Positions 17,293-26,009 of a DNA stretch of 64,000 nucleotides are shown here, piece after piece. This stretch comes from Shewanella nanhaiensis (lineage in GTDB: Bacteria > Pseudomonadota > Gammaproteobacteria > Enterobacterales > Shewanellaceae): positions 62,001 through 126,000 of the forward strand of contig NZ_JAHZST010000012.1 of the NCBI RefSeq assembly GCF_019457885.1, in the 5' to 3' direction. Each line of letters begins with the position of its first letter. Position 1 is the first letter of the stretch. Below the pieces are notes generated by a model that was not told where the DNA came from, made no database searches, and saw only the letters and a program-made list of their open reading frames with translations. The translations under genes and the position numbers were made by a program.

Positions 17293-18711
17293 ATGTCTAA
17301 GGGTGCTTCGATAAATCCGCGTTTACTGCTCAATGAACAGAGATATGATGTTATCATTAAATACGTCGTTGCACTGTTTTTTAAAAATGGATTTTGTCAT
17401 GAGAGTTTACCTAGAAGAATAAAAGACATCTATATTGAACATATAAAAATTGTTACGGAAGGGAAGTTTTCAGAGCTATCTTCGTCAAAAAAAACTGCCG
17501 ATGAGTATCTTTATAGGTTTTATGAGCTTTACAATAATATAAAGGAGAGTGGCTTTCAGAATGAACTGGGTGCTATACCTTTAGCAAATAATGACACTAT
17601 AATAAATGGTGCTCATAGACTTGCTGTAGCTTTAGTGTTGGATATTGAAAGCATACCTGTTTTAAAATTAGATATAGCGCCGTTAAAGTATAGCGAAAGT
17701 TTTTTTATTAAGTCAGGTTTGCCTCAGCAAGAATTGGATTTCGTAAATATTTTATTTTCTGATGTTTATCAGGGGGCTTATATCGCTTGTCTTTGGCCCA
17801 GCGTTAAGCACAACTTAGATAAAGTGAAAACCATCTTAGGACCAAGAGTCGTGTCTTACAGAGAGATTGAGTTTACAGAAGTTGGTAAGAAAAACTTGCT
17901 GTTACAGCTTTACCCATATGAGAGTTGGATTGGTAATCCAGGTAATGGATTTTCAGGTTTGAATAACAAAATACTTCCATGCTTTAAAAATGGTGAGAAT
18001 GCACAATTTATCTTATTTATAAACGATTCACTTGAACAAGTATTGAAGTTAAAAGATAAGGTTCGCTCTTTACATAGTAATGGAAAACATTCTATTCATA
18101 TCACCGACACTAAGAATGAAGTGAATATTTTATCGAGGCTTATTTTTTCATTAGAAACTCAAAAAATTATGGATGTGGCAGTACCTTGGACATTTCCATC
18201 TTTCTATGAGGAAATATCAAAGCTAGCAAACTCTAGCTATAAAAAAGGTATCGTTTTAGTTGGGAGTTCTTCATTAGGTATTTTAGGTAAGCGGCTACCC
18301 TCTGATGTTGATTATTTAAACATATCTAGTAATAGTGAAACTAAAAGTAACTTGCTGAGTCTTTCCGACGCATTTTCAGAGCATCTCACTGAAAAAAGAT
18401 ATTACGCTCCAGATTGCATCGATAAGTTTTCTGTCGGATACGATGTGTATTATTTTCTTGGTGTTAGTTTTGCATCATTAAACATAATCGTTGATATGAA
18501 AACAAAAAGGTCAGAGGCTAAAGATATCGATGATGTCACTATGCTGATGCCATATTGCAAGAAAAGTACATCTAGAATAGATAAGCTAGCGAATAGATTT
18601 CTCAAAGTAAAAGCCAAAGTGAGATGGACTTTATTAGATATGCTCAAATTTCTAGGGATAGATCTCTTTGTTTATACGACATATATTAAAATTAAGGGTT
18701 TTTTTAAATGA
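17293..18711 (+). CDS. ParB/Srx-like plus nucleotidyltransferase-like two-domain protein, function unknown
   Basis: Not a recognised named protein. The N-terminal third carries LGAIPLANNDTIINGAHR...ALVLDIESIPVLKL, the pattern of the ParB/sulfiredoxin fold ('iidG.HR..A....g...iPV'). The C-terminal third carries LVGSSSLGILGKRLPSDVDYL, the 'GS..lG......SD.D' pattern of Pol-beta nucleotidyltransferases, with a possible third carboxylate in IIVDMK. Between them is a domain I cannot place. The ATG at 17293 is 5 bp after the flippase stop; an in-frame ATG at 17254 overlaps it. A kinase or nucleotidyl-transfer role in decorating the glycan is possible, but inferred only. Confidence 0.75.
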   Translation: MSKGASINPRLLLNEQRYDVIIKYVVALFFKNGFCHESLPRRIKDIYIEHIKIVTEGKFSELSSSKKTADEYLYRFYELYNNIKESGFQNELGAIPLANNDTIINGAHRLAVALVLDIESIPVLKLDIAPLKYSESFFIKSGLPQQELDFVNILFSDVYQGAYIACLWPSVKHNLDKVKTILGPRVVSYREIEFTEVGKKNLLLQLYPYESWIGNPGNGFSGLNNKILPCFKNGENAQFILFINDSLEQVLKLKDKVRSLHSNGKHSIHITDTKNEVNILSRLIFSLETQKIMDVAVPWTFPSFYEEISKLANSSYKKGIVLVGSSSLGILGKRLPSDVDYLNISSNSETKSNLLSLSDAFSEHLTEKRYYAPDCIDKFSVGYDVYYFLGVSFASLNIIVDMKTKRSEAKDIDDVTMLMPYCKKSTSRIDKLANRFLKVKAKVRWTLLDMLKFLGIDLFVYTTYIKIKGFFK

Positions 18712-19874
18712 AAGGGAAATTAAAAAGATTTGTAAAATCAAATCCTTTCTTATTTTGGTTGTATGAAAGTTGTTTTCAAAGGCCTATTATTAATCTTTTT
18801 AATAGTAATCATAATAGAAAGGTTTTGTTCAGTTATAGTACGTATCATTTTAGTAAAAAAAGTTATTTAGGTCATTCTAATTATCAGGAGTCATCTATAA
18901 TTGCATCCATATTTGATAGTTTGAAATATCAAGTTGATGTGGTAAATAATAACAAATTTACAGGTCTAGACTTAGGTTCTTACGATATAATATTTGGTGA
19001 AGGTCTACCTTTATTTCAAGCTGTCGAAGGGAAAAAAAGCGGTTGCTTGACTATCTATTATGGTACTGGCTCTCACCCTTTTCATTGTACTGAGGAGTCT
19101 AACAAACGTTTAATTTCATTTTATCAAGCAAATTCTTATCTAGCTTTGTCGTCATTACGAACTAGCGATTGGAGGTGGGGAGTAGCTGCATCCCTTTGTG
19201 ATAACGTTATATGTATTGGAAATGAAGATACTAAAAATAGTTTTCTTACAAATGGAACAAATTCAGTTTTCTGTATTGATCCTAGTTTTCATAAGCGAGA
19301 CGATTCGAAAGGTATTGTTGAGTCAAAGAATTATGATACATGCAGAAAGACTGTACTTTGGTTAGGAAGTTATGGGTTATTGCACAAGGGGTTAGATTTA
19401 GCTGTTGAAGCTTTTAGGCAACGACCAGATTGGACTTTGCACGTTTGCGGGCATACATCATTAGAAAGTGATTTTATAAAAGTGCTTGATACACCCCATA
19501 ATGTAATAGTTCACGGCTTCCTCAACGTTCTATCTGATGAGTTTAAGGTCATACTTGAAGATTCAGCCTTTGTGATATTACCTTCTTGCTCAGAAGGTAC
19601 AGCTACTGCGGTTTTAACTGCGGTAGGGAATGGTGGATTGATACCACTAGTAACAAAAGAATGCGGTTTTGATGTGGATGATTTTGGTTTTAAAATTCAA
19701 TTGAGTGTTGCGGATATAGTTCATCAATTGGACCAAATTGATGAACTTGATAGTTTAAGTATCAAATCTCTATCAATCAATGGACACTCTATAGTAAATG
19801 ATAGATATACGGCTGGTAATTATAGAGAAAAACTTGAAGAAAATATAACAAAAATTCTCAACGGATGTAAATGA
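18708..19874 (+). CDS. Family 4-like (group 1) glycosyltransferase
   Basis: A GT-B-fold transferase of 388 residues. The C-terminal half has VLWLGSYGLLHKGLDLAVEAF, LHVCGHT, VIVHGFL and LPSCSEGTATAVLTAVGNGG; Glu296 is at the 'EG' position that contacts the donor nucleotide. The N-terminal half has a basic amphipathic start. Its ATG overlaps the previous stop (ATGA), showing translational coupling. Confidence 0.85.
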   Translation: MKGKLKRFVKSNPFLFWLYESCFQRPIINLFNSNHNRKVLFSYSTYHFSKKSYLGHSNYQESSIIASIFDSLKYQVDVVNNNKFTGLDLGSYDIIFGEGLPLFQAVEGKKSGCLTIYYGTGSHPFHCTEESNKRLISFYQANSYLALSSLRTSDWRWGVAASLCDNVICIGNEDTKNSFLTNGTNSVFCIDPSFHKRDDSKGIVESKNYDTCRKTVLWLGSYGLLHKGLDLAVEAFRQRPDWTLHVCGHTSLESDFIKVLDTPHNVIVHGFLNVLSDEFKVILEDSAFVILPSCSEGTATAVLTAVGNGGLIPLVTKECGFDVDDFGFKIQLSVADIVHQLDQIDELDSLSIKSLSINGHSIVNDRYTAGNYREKLEENITKILNGCK

Positions 19875-20749
19875 TGAATCCACTTGTTAGTATACTTGTA
19901 CCTGTCTTTAATCATTCTAAGTATATAGAAGAGTGTTTGAACTCTATAGTAAATACTGATTATCCTAATTTGGAGTTAGTTCTATGTGATGATGGTTCGA
20001 CTGATAATTCAGTTGAAATAATTAATAGTTGGCTAAATAAGCATCGTCAGTTAAGACATGTTTTCTTGACTCAAAAAAATATGGGTGTTTGTAAAACACT
20101 GAATAGATTGATAACAGCATCCTCAGGCGAATATATTGTTATTTGCGCAAGTGATGATAGCTTGTCGAGTGATAGTATTACTGTTAGATATGATTATTTA
20201 ATTAATAATCCTAGTAAGCATGCTGTCATTGGAGATGCATCAGTTTTTGATGAGAACTCAAAGTTTGTTAATATATCTGCCATGAAATCATTGTTTTATG
20301 CTAATTATAACAATCTCAATTCAAATATCGTAAGAGAGCTGGTGTTGAGATGGTCCGTAGTTGGGCCAACAATAATGTTAAAAAGAAAAGTATATGATGA
20401 TCTCGGTTTGTATGATGAGGGATTACTAATAGAAGACAGAGAGTTTTACCTTAGGATTCTTAAACAAAACAAGCTTGGATTTATACCTGTTGGCGTTGCT
20501 AATTATCGGATTCATAACGGAAACGCTAGTAGAAAAAGTATTTCATCGAGGTTAAAAGTCTCCGAACAAGTAGCAATATCAAATCTTAAACATTGCAGTG
20601 ACTTTGACCCAGTTTGTAACTTTTTTTTGATGAGTCACAAAGTTGACCTTTTGTGGGTAAAAATGGGAACAGGGAGACTTACTTTTTATTCTCTATTTAT
20701 ATTTAGGGCAATTAGGCGATTTGTTTTTAGTCCATTTAGATTTTTTTAA
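19871..20749 (+). CDS. Family 2 glycosyltransferase
   Basis: The 292-residue product has the classic GT2 opening PLVSILVPVFNHSKYIEECLNSI, the DDGSTDNS nucleotide motif near 40, ASDDS as the DxD equivalent and a GLYDEGLLIEDREFYLRI acceptor-side motif. The C-terminus ends in a basic/hydrophobic membrane-associating tail. It overlaps the previous gene by 4 bp. Confidence 0.9.
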   Translation: MMNPLVSILVPVFNHSKYIEECLNSIVNTDYPNLELVLCDDGSTDNSVEIINSWLNKHRQLRHVFLTQKNMGVCKTLNRLITASSGEYIVICASDDSLSSDSITVRYDYLINNPSKHAVIGDASVFDENSKFVNISAMKSLFYANYNNLNSNIVRELVLRWSVVGPTIMLKRKVYDDLGLYDEGLLIEDREFYLRILKQNKLGFIPVGVANYRIHNGNASRKSISSRLKVSEQVAISNLKHCSDFDPVCNFFLMSHKVDLLWVKMGTGRLTFYSLFIFRAIRRFVFSPFRFF

Positions 20750-20755
20750 AAGACC

Positions 20756-21967
20756 GTGATGATGATTTATACTAGTTTTATATTATCTTTGCTATCACTT
20801 TCAATTATTTCTTTTTTGATTGTCAGGGATATGAGGTGTTATCGAAATTTGGTTTTTTTTAACCCCTTCTTTTGGGCTTCTATTTATATAGCATTTTATC
20901 TAATTCTCCCTTCATTTTTTGTAACAGAAATTAATTATTATTTTGATTGGAGGCTTAGTGAAGATTCAATTCTATATAGCTCAATATTGATTTGTTTTTA
21001 TAGTTTTTATATTTCAATTTTTTATTATTTATATCCATCGTCATTCCGGTTTAATATAGAATTTCATGATGTATCATGCAGTAGGATCGTGCAGGTTTTA
21101 TGGTTGGTTATTTTAGTTTATTTGCTTTACGTTCTTTACCTAAACATAACCTCATTTGACGCTAAAGCAGCTTTCTCATACGCAGGGGAAGAAAAGGATG
21201 TTTTTAAGTTAAAAAACCTAGCTTATTTTTTAATTCCAATTACTGTCTTTGTTTTCTTTAAGTATAAAAGCACGTTAATATTTATTCCAGTAGTTATTAT
21301 TTCTATTTTAGATCTTTTAAATGGTTCAAGGACGATTGCATTTATAGCAATTATCCCGATTTTTATTTGCTATAGTTTTCATCGTAAGTCCTTATTTATT
21401 ATTCCCGGACTTATTGCTGTTTCATTGTTACTCTTACTAGGGGTTCTTAGAACGGATAATGTTGTAGGGGGTGTTCCTTGGTATTTAAGTGCAATTGGTG
21501 AATTTAGAGAGACTTATATAACGTTACCTTTATTTATTGCTAATGATGATTATGTTCATGGTGGTAGTATATTTCATTTGTTAAGTGCCATTGGAGCTGG
21601 TGTTTTATTTATATTTAGAGGTCAAATTTCAGAAACATATGTTTTTGCGGGTAAATTTATTGCTGAAGATGTAGATCGTGGTTATGGTTTGGCATCTAAT
21701 ATTATAATTGAAAGTGCATATTATGGTTACGCTGGTTTAATTTTCACATTATTAGCTTTTCCATTATTATTATATGTTACAAGGTCTTTAATAATGAGAA
21801 GTCCGTTAATCAATGCGATTGTTTTTAGTTCTATAACTGTCATTATTCTTCGACTGGTGTTCAGGGAAGGTCTGTATTTGAGTTTGGGAGCATTGTTGCT
21901 TATAGGTTTATTCTATTTGTTCCCAGTTTTTTTGTTAAATAAAGTCAGGTGGCGTAAGCATTGTTAA
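20756..21967 (+). CDS. Wzy-type O-antigen/capsule repeat-unit polymerase candidate
   Basis: A very hydrophobic 403-residue protein with about ten to twelve membrane segments and a large loop in the second half (from LGVLRTDNVVGGVPWYL). Such sequences diverge greatly, so the call rests on topology, size and the presence of a flippase and chain-length protein in the same operon with no other polymerase candidate. The start is GTG at 20756 or one of two ATGs right after it. Confidence 0.72.
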   Translation: MMMIYTSFILSLLSLSIISFLIVRDMRCYRNLVFFNPFFWASIYIAFYLILPSFFVTEINYYFDWRLSEDSILYSSILICFYSFYISIFYYLYPSSFRFNIEFHDVSCSRIVQVLWLVILVYLLYVLYLNITSFDAKAAFSYAGEEKDVFKLKNLAYFLIPITVFVFFKYKSTLIFIPVVIISILDLLNGSRTIAFIAIIPIFICYSFHRKSLFIIPGLIAVSLLLLLGVLRTDNVVGGVPWYLSAIGEFRETYITLPLFIANDDYVHGGSIFHLLSAIGAGVLFIFRGQISETYVFAGKFIAEDVDRGYGLASNIIIESAYYGYAGLIFTLLAFPLLLYVTRSLIMRSPLINAIVFSSITVIILRLVFREGLYLSLGALLLIGLFYLFPVFLLNKVRWRKHC

Positions 21968-22004
21968 AGTCAATAGTTGGTTTTTTTATTAAGGATGATG
22001 CCAG

Positions 22005-23018
22005 ATGATAAATAATTTTGACATACTGCGTTTTTATTTAGCTTTAGCTGTTGTTTGGCATCATTTTATATTTTTGTTGGGTTTTCCTCCTTTAACTAGT
22101 ATATTCAACGTCTTTGATCCAGAAACTGCTGTTAGAGCGTTTTTTGTTATTAGTGGAGCTCTTATTTGGGAAAGTGCAAAGAATACTCCAAGTAAAAGAG
22201 TATTTTTTTATAAAAGGTTTTTTAGAATATTTCCTGCTTATATTACTGTCCTGATTATATCCGTAATAATTTCATTGGTTTTATTTGATGCTGATTTAGT
22301 ATCTGTTTCAAAATATTTTTTTTGGAACGCTACGACTCTAAACTTTATGCAACCCTGTATCGGAGATGTATATGATACTCATCTCCTTTGCGCTCAAAAT
22401 GGTTCTTTATGGACAATTAAAATAGAGGTTGCTTACTATCTTTTAGTTCTTGTAATATTTTATATTTTCAGTAATTTCTCATCAAGGTTATACTTTTTAT
22501 TAGGGATGCTCTCGTTCTTATTACATATCCTATTTGTAAATTTTGGTCTATTTGAACTGTCGTTATCATTAAAGAATCAATTGCCTTTCTTGTTGTTTTA
22601 TTTTTATTTAGGCTCATATTTTAACCCGATCTTTAAAAGGATGGATGTGAGGGCTAATTTGATATTATTTCTAATATGTTCTTTGCTCTATTATTTTTCG
22701 GAGCTGTTTTATCCATTATTTGTTGTTTCATTCGTATTCTTTGTTGTTTATGGATTGCCTCTGTACTTTAACATAAATAAATATGGAGATGTTTCTTATG
22801 GACTTTATATATATCACTTTCCTATAATTCAGTTATTTATTAGCTTAGGTGTCTATACGTCGATGTCCCACTATGGCGCAGCTTTTTTTACTATATTCGT
22901 TGTATGCGTTATTTCATATCTTTCTTGGCATCTTATTGAGCGACCGAGCTTGGAATTCGCAAAAAGATTGAATAAAGGTTCTAAGTCGAATGCAGTTAAT
23001 CGTTCTCGTATAAATTAA
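22005..23018 (+). CDS. Acyltransferase 3 family membrane protein (OafA-like, no SGNH domain)
   Basis: An O-acetyltransferase-like membrane protein of 337 residues. The N-terminal NNFDILRFYLALAVVWHH contains the conserved Arg9 and the His pair 19-20, and FFVISGALIW matches the next motif. About ten membrane helices follow, and YGDVSYGLYIYHFPIIQL is the late family motif. It probably acetylates a sugar of the repeat unit in the periplasm or membrane. Confidence 0.88.
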   Translation: MINNFDILRFYLALAVVWHHFIFLLGFPPLTSIFNVFDPETAVRAFFVISGALIWESAKNTPSKRVFFYKRFFRIFPAYITVLIISVIISLVLFDADLVSVSKYFFWNATTLNFMQPCIGDVYDTHLLCAQNGSLWTIKIEVAYYLLVLVIFYIFSNFSSRLYFLLGMLSFLLHILFVNFGLFELSLSLKNQLPFLLFYFYLGSYFNPIFKRMDVRANLILFLICSLLYYFSELFYPLFVVSFVFFVVYGLPLYFNINKYGDVSYGLYIYHFPIIQLFISLGVYTSMSHYGAAFFTIFVVCVISYLSWHLIERPSLEFAKRLNKGSKSNAVNRSRIN

Positions 23019-23207
23019 GATGAGAAAAGTCTTCACTTCCTCTTTCTTAATCGCTTACTTTGGGAAGTACGGTTTTAACTTAACTGGTTTTTTGCCTCTA
23101 TATACAGATGCTATTCATTAGTTATAGTTAGTTAATGTTTTTCGTTTAATATTTTTTAATCAAGATAGTAAATTTTATGTTTTTATGTTTTGAAGTGGAT
23201 TGTTATT

Positions 23208-24209
23208 ATGCTGCTAAATAAAAAAGTGTTGTTCATTGCTCCATCTTTTTTTGGCTATGAAGACGATATAAGAAGAGAGTTGGAGTTATTAGGGGCTCAA
23301 GTTGATTATTTTGACGAAAGACCATTCACGTCATCATTTGCTAAAATAGTTAACAGACTTGATTTTAAGTTTTTCATTAAGAAAAATATAGACGAACACT
23401 TCAGGGCAATTGTTAAGAAAAGCGAGTTGGAAGTTTATGATTTCTTGTTTGTAATCTCTCCCGAAACGTTAGATTCACACGTTATAGATAGTATTAAAAA
23501 GGTTAATCCGTCAATTGTTTCTATTCTATATATGTGGGATTCGTTTCATAACAAGGAAAATGCACGGAAACTTTTGCCACATTTTGATGACATTATTTCT
23601 TTCGACTCTAGAGATAAAACTATAAATGCAAGTATTAGATTCTTACCACTATTTTATAATAAAGATTTCGAAAGTAGAAGTGATAAGTTGGAGACTTCTT
23701 ACGATTTTGATGTGTCATTCATTGGGACAGTTCACAGTGATAGGGTAAAGCTAGTTAAAAAAATATTTAAGCAGGCAGAGGCTAACAATTTAAAAACATT
23801 CAGTTTTTATTATTGTCCTAGTAAATTGTTATTTTGGTTAAAAAAAACGTTCACGAAAGAATTAAATCATATTTCTTATTCTGAAGTTTCATTTAAACCT
23901 ATGTGTAAAAATGCAATTAGAAATATTTTTATGAAGTCAAAATGTGTGATTGATATTCAGCATCCTGAACAATCAGGGTTAACAATGCGTTCTATAGAAA
24001 TGTTAGGGTTGCAACGGAAAGTATTAACTACTAATCATCATGTTAAAAGTTATGATTTTTTTGATGGGAGAAATATTTTGGTAATAGATAGAATAAATCC
24101 TAAAGTTCCAACTAAGTTTATTTGTTCTAATTATATTGTGCCCAATGAAAATGTAGTGTTCAATTATTCTTTAAATAGTTGGATTAAGTCTATTTTTAAC
24201 ATTAATTGA
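23208..24209 (+). CDS. CgeB-like glycosyltransferase
   Basis: A 333-residue protein with the start KKVLFIAPSFFGYEDDIRRELELLG and a middle motif FDVSFIGTVHSDRVKLVKKIF. A C-terminal QHPEQSGLTMRSIEMLGLQRKVLTTN follows, which matches the 'G...R..E.l..G...lt' donor-binding end of CgeB/GT-B transferases. I use the ATG at 23208 behind GAAGTGGA; an upstream TTG would add six residues. Donor and acceptor are unknown. The 190 bp before it contain no visible gene. Confidence 0.72.
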   Translation: MLLNKKVLFIAPSFFGYEDDIRRELELLGAQVDYFDERPFTSSFAKIVNRLDFKFFIKKNIDEHFRAIVKKSELEVYDFLFVISPETLDSHVIDSIKKVNPSIVSILYMWDSFHNKENARKLLPHFDDIISFDSRDKTINASIRFLPLFYNKDFESRSDKLETSYDFDVSFIGTVHSDRVKLVKKIFKQAEANNLKTFSFYYCPSKLLFWLKKTFTKELNHISYSEVSFKPMCKNAIRNIFMKSKCVIDIQHPEQSGLTMRSIEMLGLQRKVLTTNHHVKSYDFFDGRNILVIDRINPKVPTKFICSNYIVPNENVVFNYSLNSWIKSIFNIN

Positions 24210-24217
24210 GGTTTATA

Positions 24218-25165
24218 TTGAATATTAGTTTAAATGGTTTAAATCCTGAGCGTATTCTTTTGACTGGTGCAACAGGCTTTATCGGCTCTCATATAAATAA
24301 ATTGCTGGAGTTCCGATGCGTTGCTGGCACTAGAGACACTCTGTGTGACGTCATAAATTCTAAACAGGTTTCATTATCAGAACTTTTAGAATCAGAGGAT
24401 TATAAAAAGCTGTTTGGTAGTACTAGTGTTATAATACATCTTGCTAATCTAGCTCATTCAAGAAATTATGACCCAGATGAATTAAAGACAGTTAATGTAG
24501 ATAATACGCTAGAACTAGCTAGGAGAGCTGTAAAAAGTAATGTGAAGCGATTTGTTTACGTTAGTTCAATAGCTGTAAATGGTAAAGCAAAGCCTAATAC
24601 TTCTTTTAATCATTTGTCTTCTGTTTGCCCAAATACAGATTATGCAAGATCTAAACATGAGGCCGAGTTAGGTTTATTTCAGATTGCTAAAGAAACAGGT
24701 TTGGAAGTTGTCATTGTTAGGTCTGCGTTGGTTTATGGTGCTGATGCTCCTGCCAACATTTGTTCGCTTATAAAGTTAATAAAAAAATCCCCAATATTGC
24801 CTTTTGGTTCAGTGAGTAACAAGCGAGATTTTATTTCGATACAAAACTTGTCTGACCTGTTGCTGGTTTGTGCTTCACATCCTAATGCGTTAAATCAGAT
24901 TTTTTTAGCATCAGATTGTAAGCCTGTCTCGATTAAGGACTTTACTAATGCAATATCCCAGAGCTTAGGTAAATCATTAATCCAACTTCCTGTTCCTGTC
25001 AGTTTTATGAGGTTTACTGCTCGGTTACTCGGGAGGTCTTCATTAGCTGAGCAACTACTAGGAGATTTACAAATTGACTCATCTAACACTCAAGAAGTTT
25101 TAGGTTGGGTGCCCCCTTGCACTATGGAGCAAGCGATGTCTTCACTTTCTGAGAGAATAAAATGA
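24218..25165 (+). CDS. NAD-dependent epimerase/4-reductase (WbpV/FnlB-like)
   Basis: An extended SDR with GATGFIG near the N-terminus and an intact YARSK catalytic motif. Its position immediately before an initiating phosphosugar transferase, with a 4 bp overlap, is the arrangement of UDP-N-acetylquinovosamine or fucosamine 4-reductases. The WbpM-like dehydratase at 38227 would supply the 4-keto substrate. The likely start is the TTG at 24218, six bases after GAGG; the earlier TTG at 24206 has no ribosome site. The precise sugar is an inference. Confidence 0.78.
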   Translation: MNISLNGLNPERILLTGATGFIGSHINKLLEFRCVAGTRDTLCDVINSKQVSLSELLESEDYKKLFGSTSVIIHLANLAHSRNYDPDELKTVNVDNTLELARRAVKSNVKRFVYVSSIAVNGKAKPNTSFNHLSSVCPNTDYARSKHEAELGLFQIAKETGLEVVIVRSALVYGADAPANICSLIKLIKKSPILPFGSVSNKRDFISIQNLSDLLLVCASHPNALNQIFLASDCKPVSIKDFTNAISQSLGKSLIQLPVPVSFMRFTARLLGRSSLAEQLLGDLQIDSSNTQEVLGWVPPCTMEQAMSSLSERIK

Positions 25166-25710
25166 TTCGTGTTATTGATTTTTTAGCTGCCTTCTTCGGC
25201 TTGGTGTTACTTTGGCCAGTCTTACTTGTTGTCATAATTATTGGTATGTTTGATACTGGTTCGCCTATTTTTGTTCAAACCCGCGTAGGCCGGAATAAAA
25301 AACCATTTAAATTGATTAAGTTTCGCACTATGTCTGTTGAAACTAAATCAGTGGCTAGTCACTTAGCTAGTAATGCTTCAATTACTAGGTTCGGTTATTT
25401 TTTGCGCAAAACTAAGGTTGATGAGTTACCACAACTAATTAATGTGGTTAAAGGCGAGATGAGTTTGGTTGGTCCACGCCCAAATTTATTTAATCAAGAA
25501 GAGCTGATTAAAGAACGAGATGCGTTAGGTGTTTATGATGTTCTTCCAGGTGTTACTGGTTTAGCTCAGGTTCAAAATATCGATATGTCCACACCTGCTT
25601 TGTTAGCAAAAATCGACAAGCAGATGATCGATAGCTTAAATATTAAGTATTACTTTAAATACATCATGATGACTGTCACAGGCAGCGGTTCAGGTGACGC
25701 CATAAAATAA
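25162..25710 (+). CDS. Initiating undecaprenyl-phosphate sugar phosphotransferase (PglC-like, monotopic)
   Basis: The 182 residues form a minimal bacterial sugar transferase domain. A hydrophobic N-terminal hairpin (AAFFGLVLLWPVLLVVIIIG) is followed by SPIFVQTRVGRNKKPFKLIKFRTM, the DELPQLINVVKGEMSLVGPRP catalytic stretch with the Asp-Glu pair, and LPGVTGLAQV. It transfers a sugar phosphate from a UDP-sugar to undecaprenyl phosphate and so starts the repeat unit. It closes the tightly coupled run of genes. Confidence 0.92.
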   Translation: MIRVIDFLAAFFGLVLLWPVLLVVIIIGMFDTGSPIFVQTRVGRNKKPFKLIKFRTMSVETKSVASHLASNASITRFGYFLRKTKVDELPQLINVVKGEMSLVGPRPNLFNQEELIKERDALGVYDVLPGVTGLAQVQNIDMSTPALLAKIDKQMIDSLNIKYYFKYIMMTVTGSGSGDAIK

Positions 25711-26009
25711 GTAAGGCTGAACAAACTATTAAAAGTATAAATATACAGGTTATAGTTGTATAAGGGAGTTATTTATCTTCCTTTAACTGATTATTAAGTT
25801 TCTACTAGTTTATAATTACTGTTTTTAAAATTAAAATTGATTATTAAGTGTGTGAGTGCAAACTGACATTTTTACTATTTAATATTAATTTAATCTCGAT
25901 TGGGATGTTTTTTTACCGGTTAGTTTTGGTGAATTTTTGACTAGTGATATTTAATGAAATTAGATTGCTCGTTATTTACCATATAGTGATACAGAGGTGA
26001 GTGTTAGAC

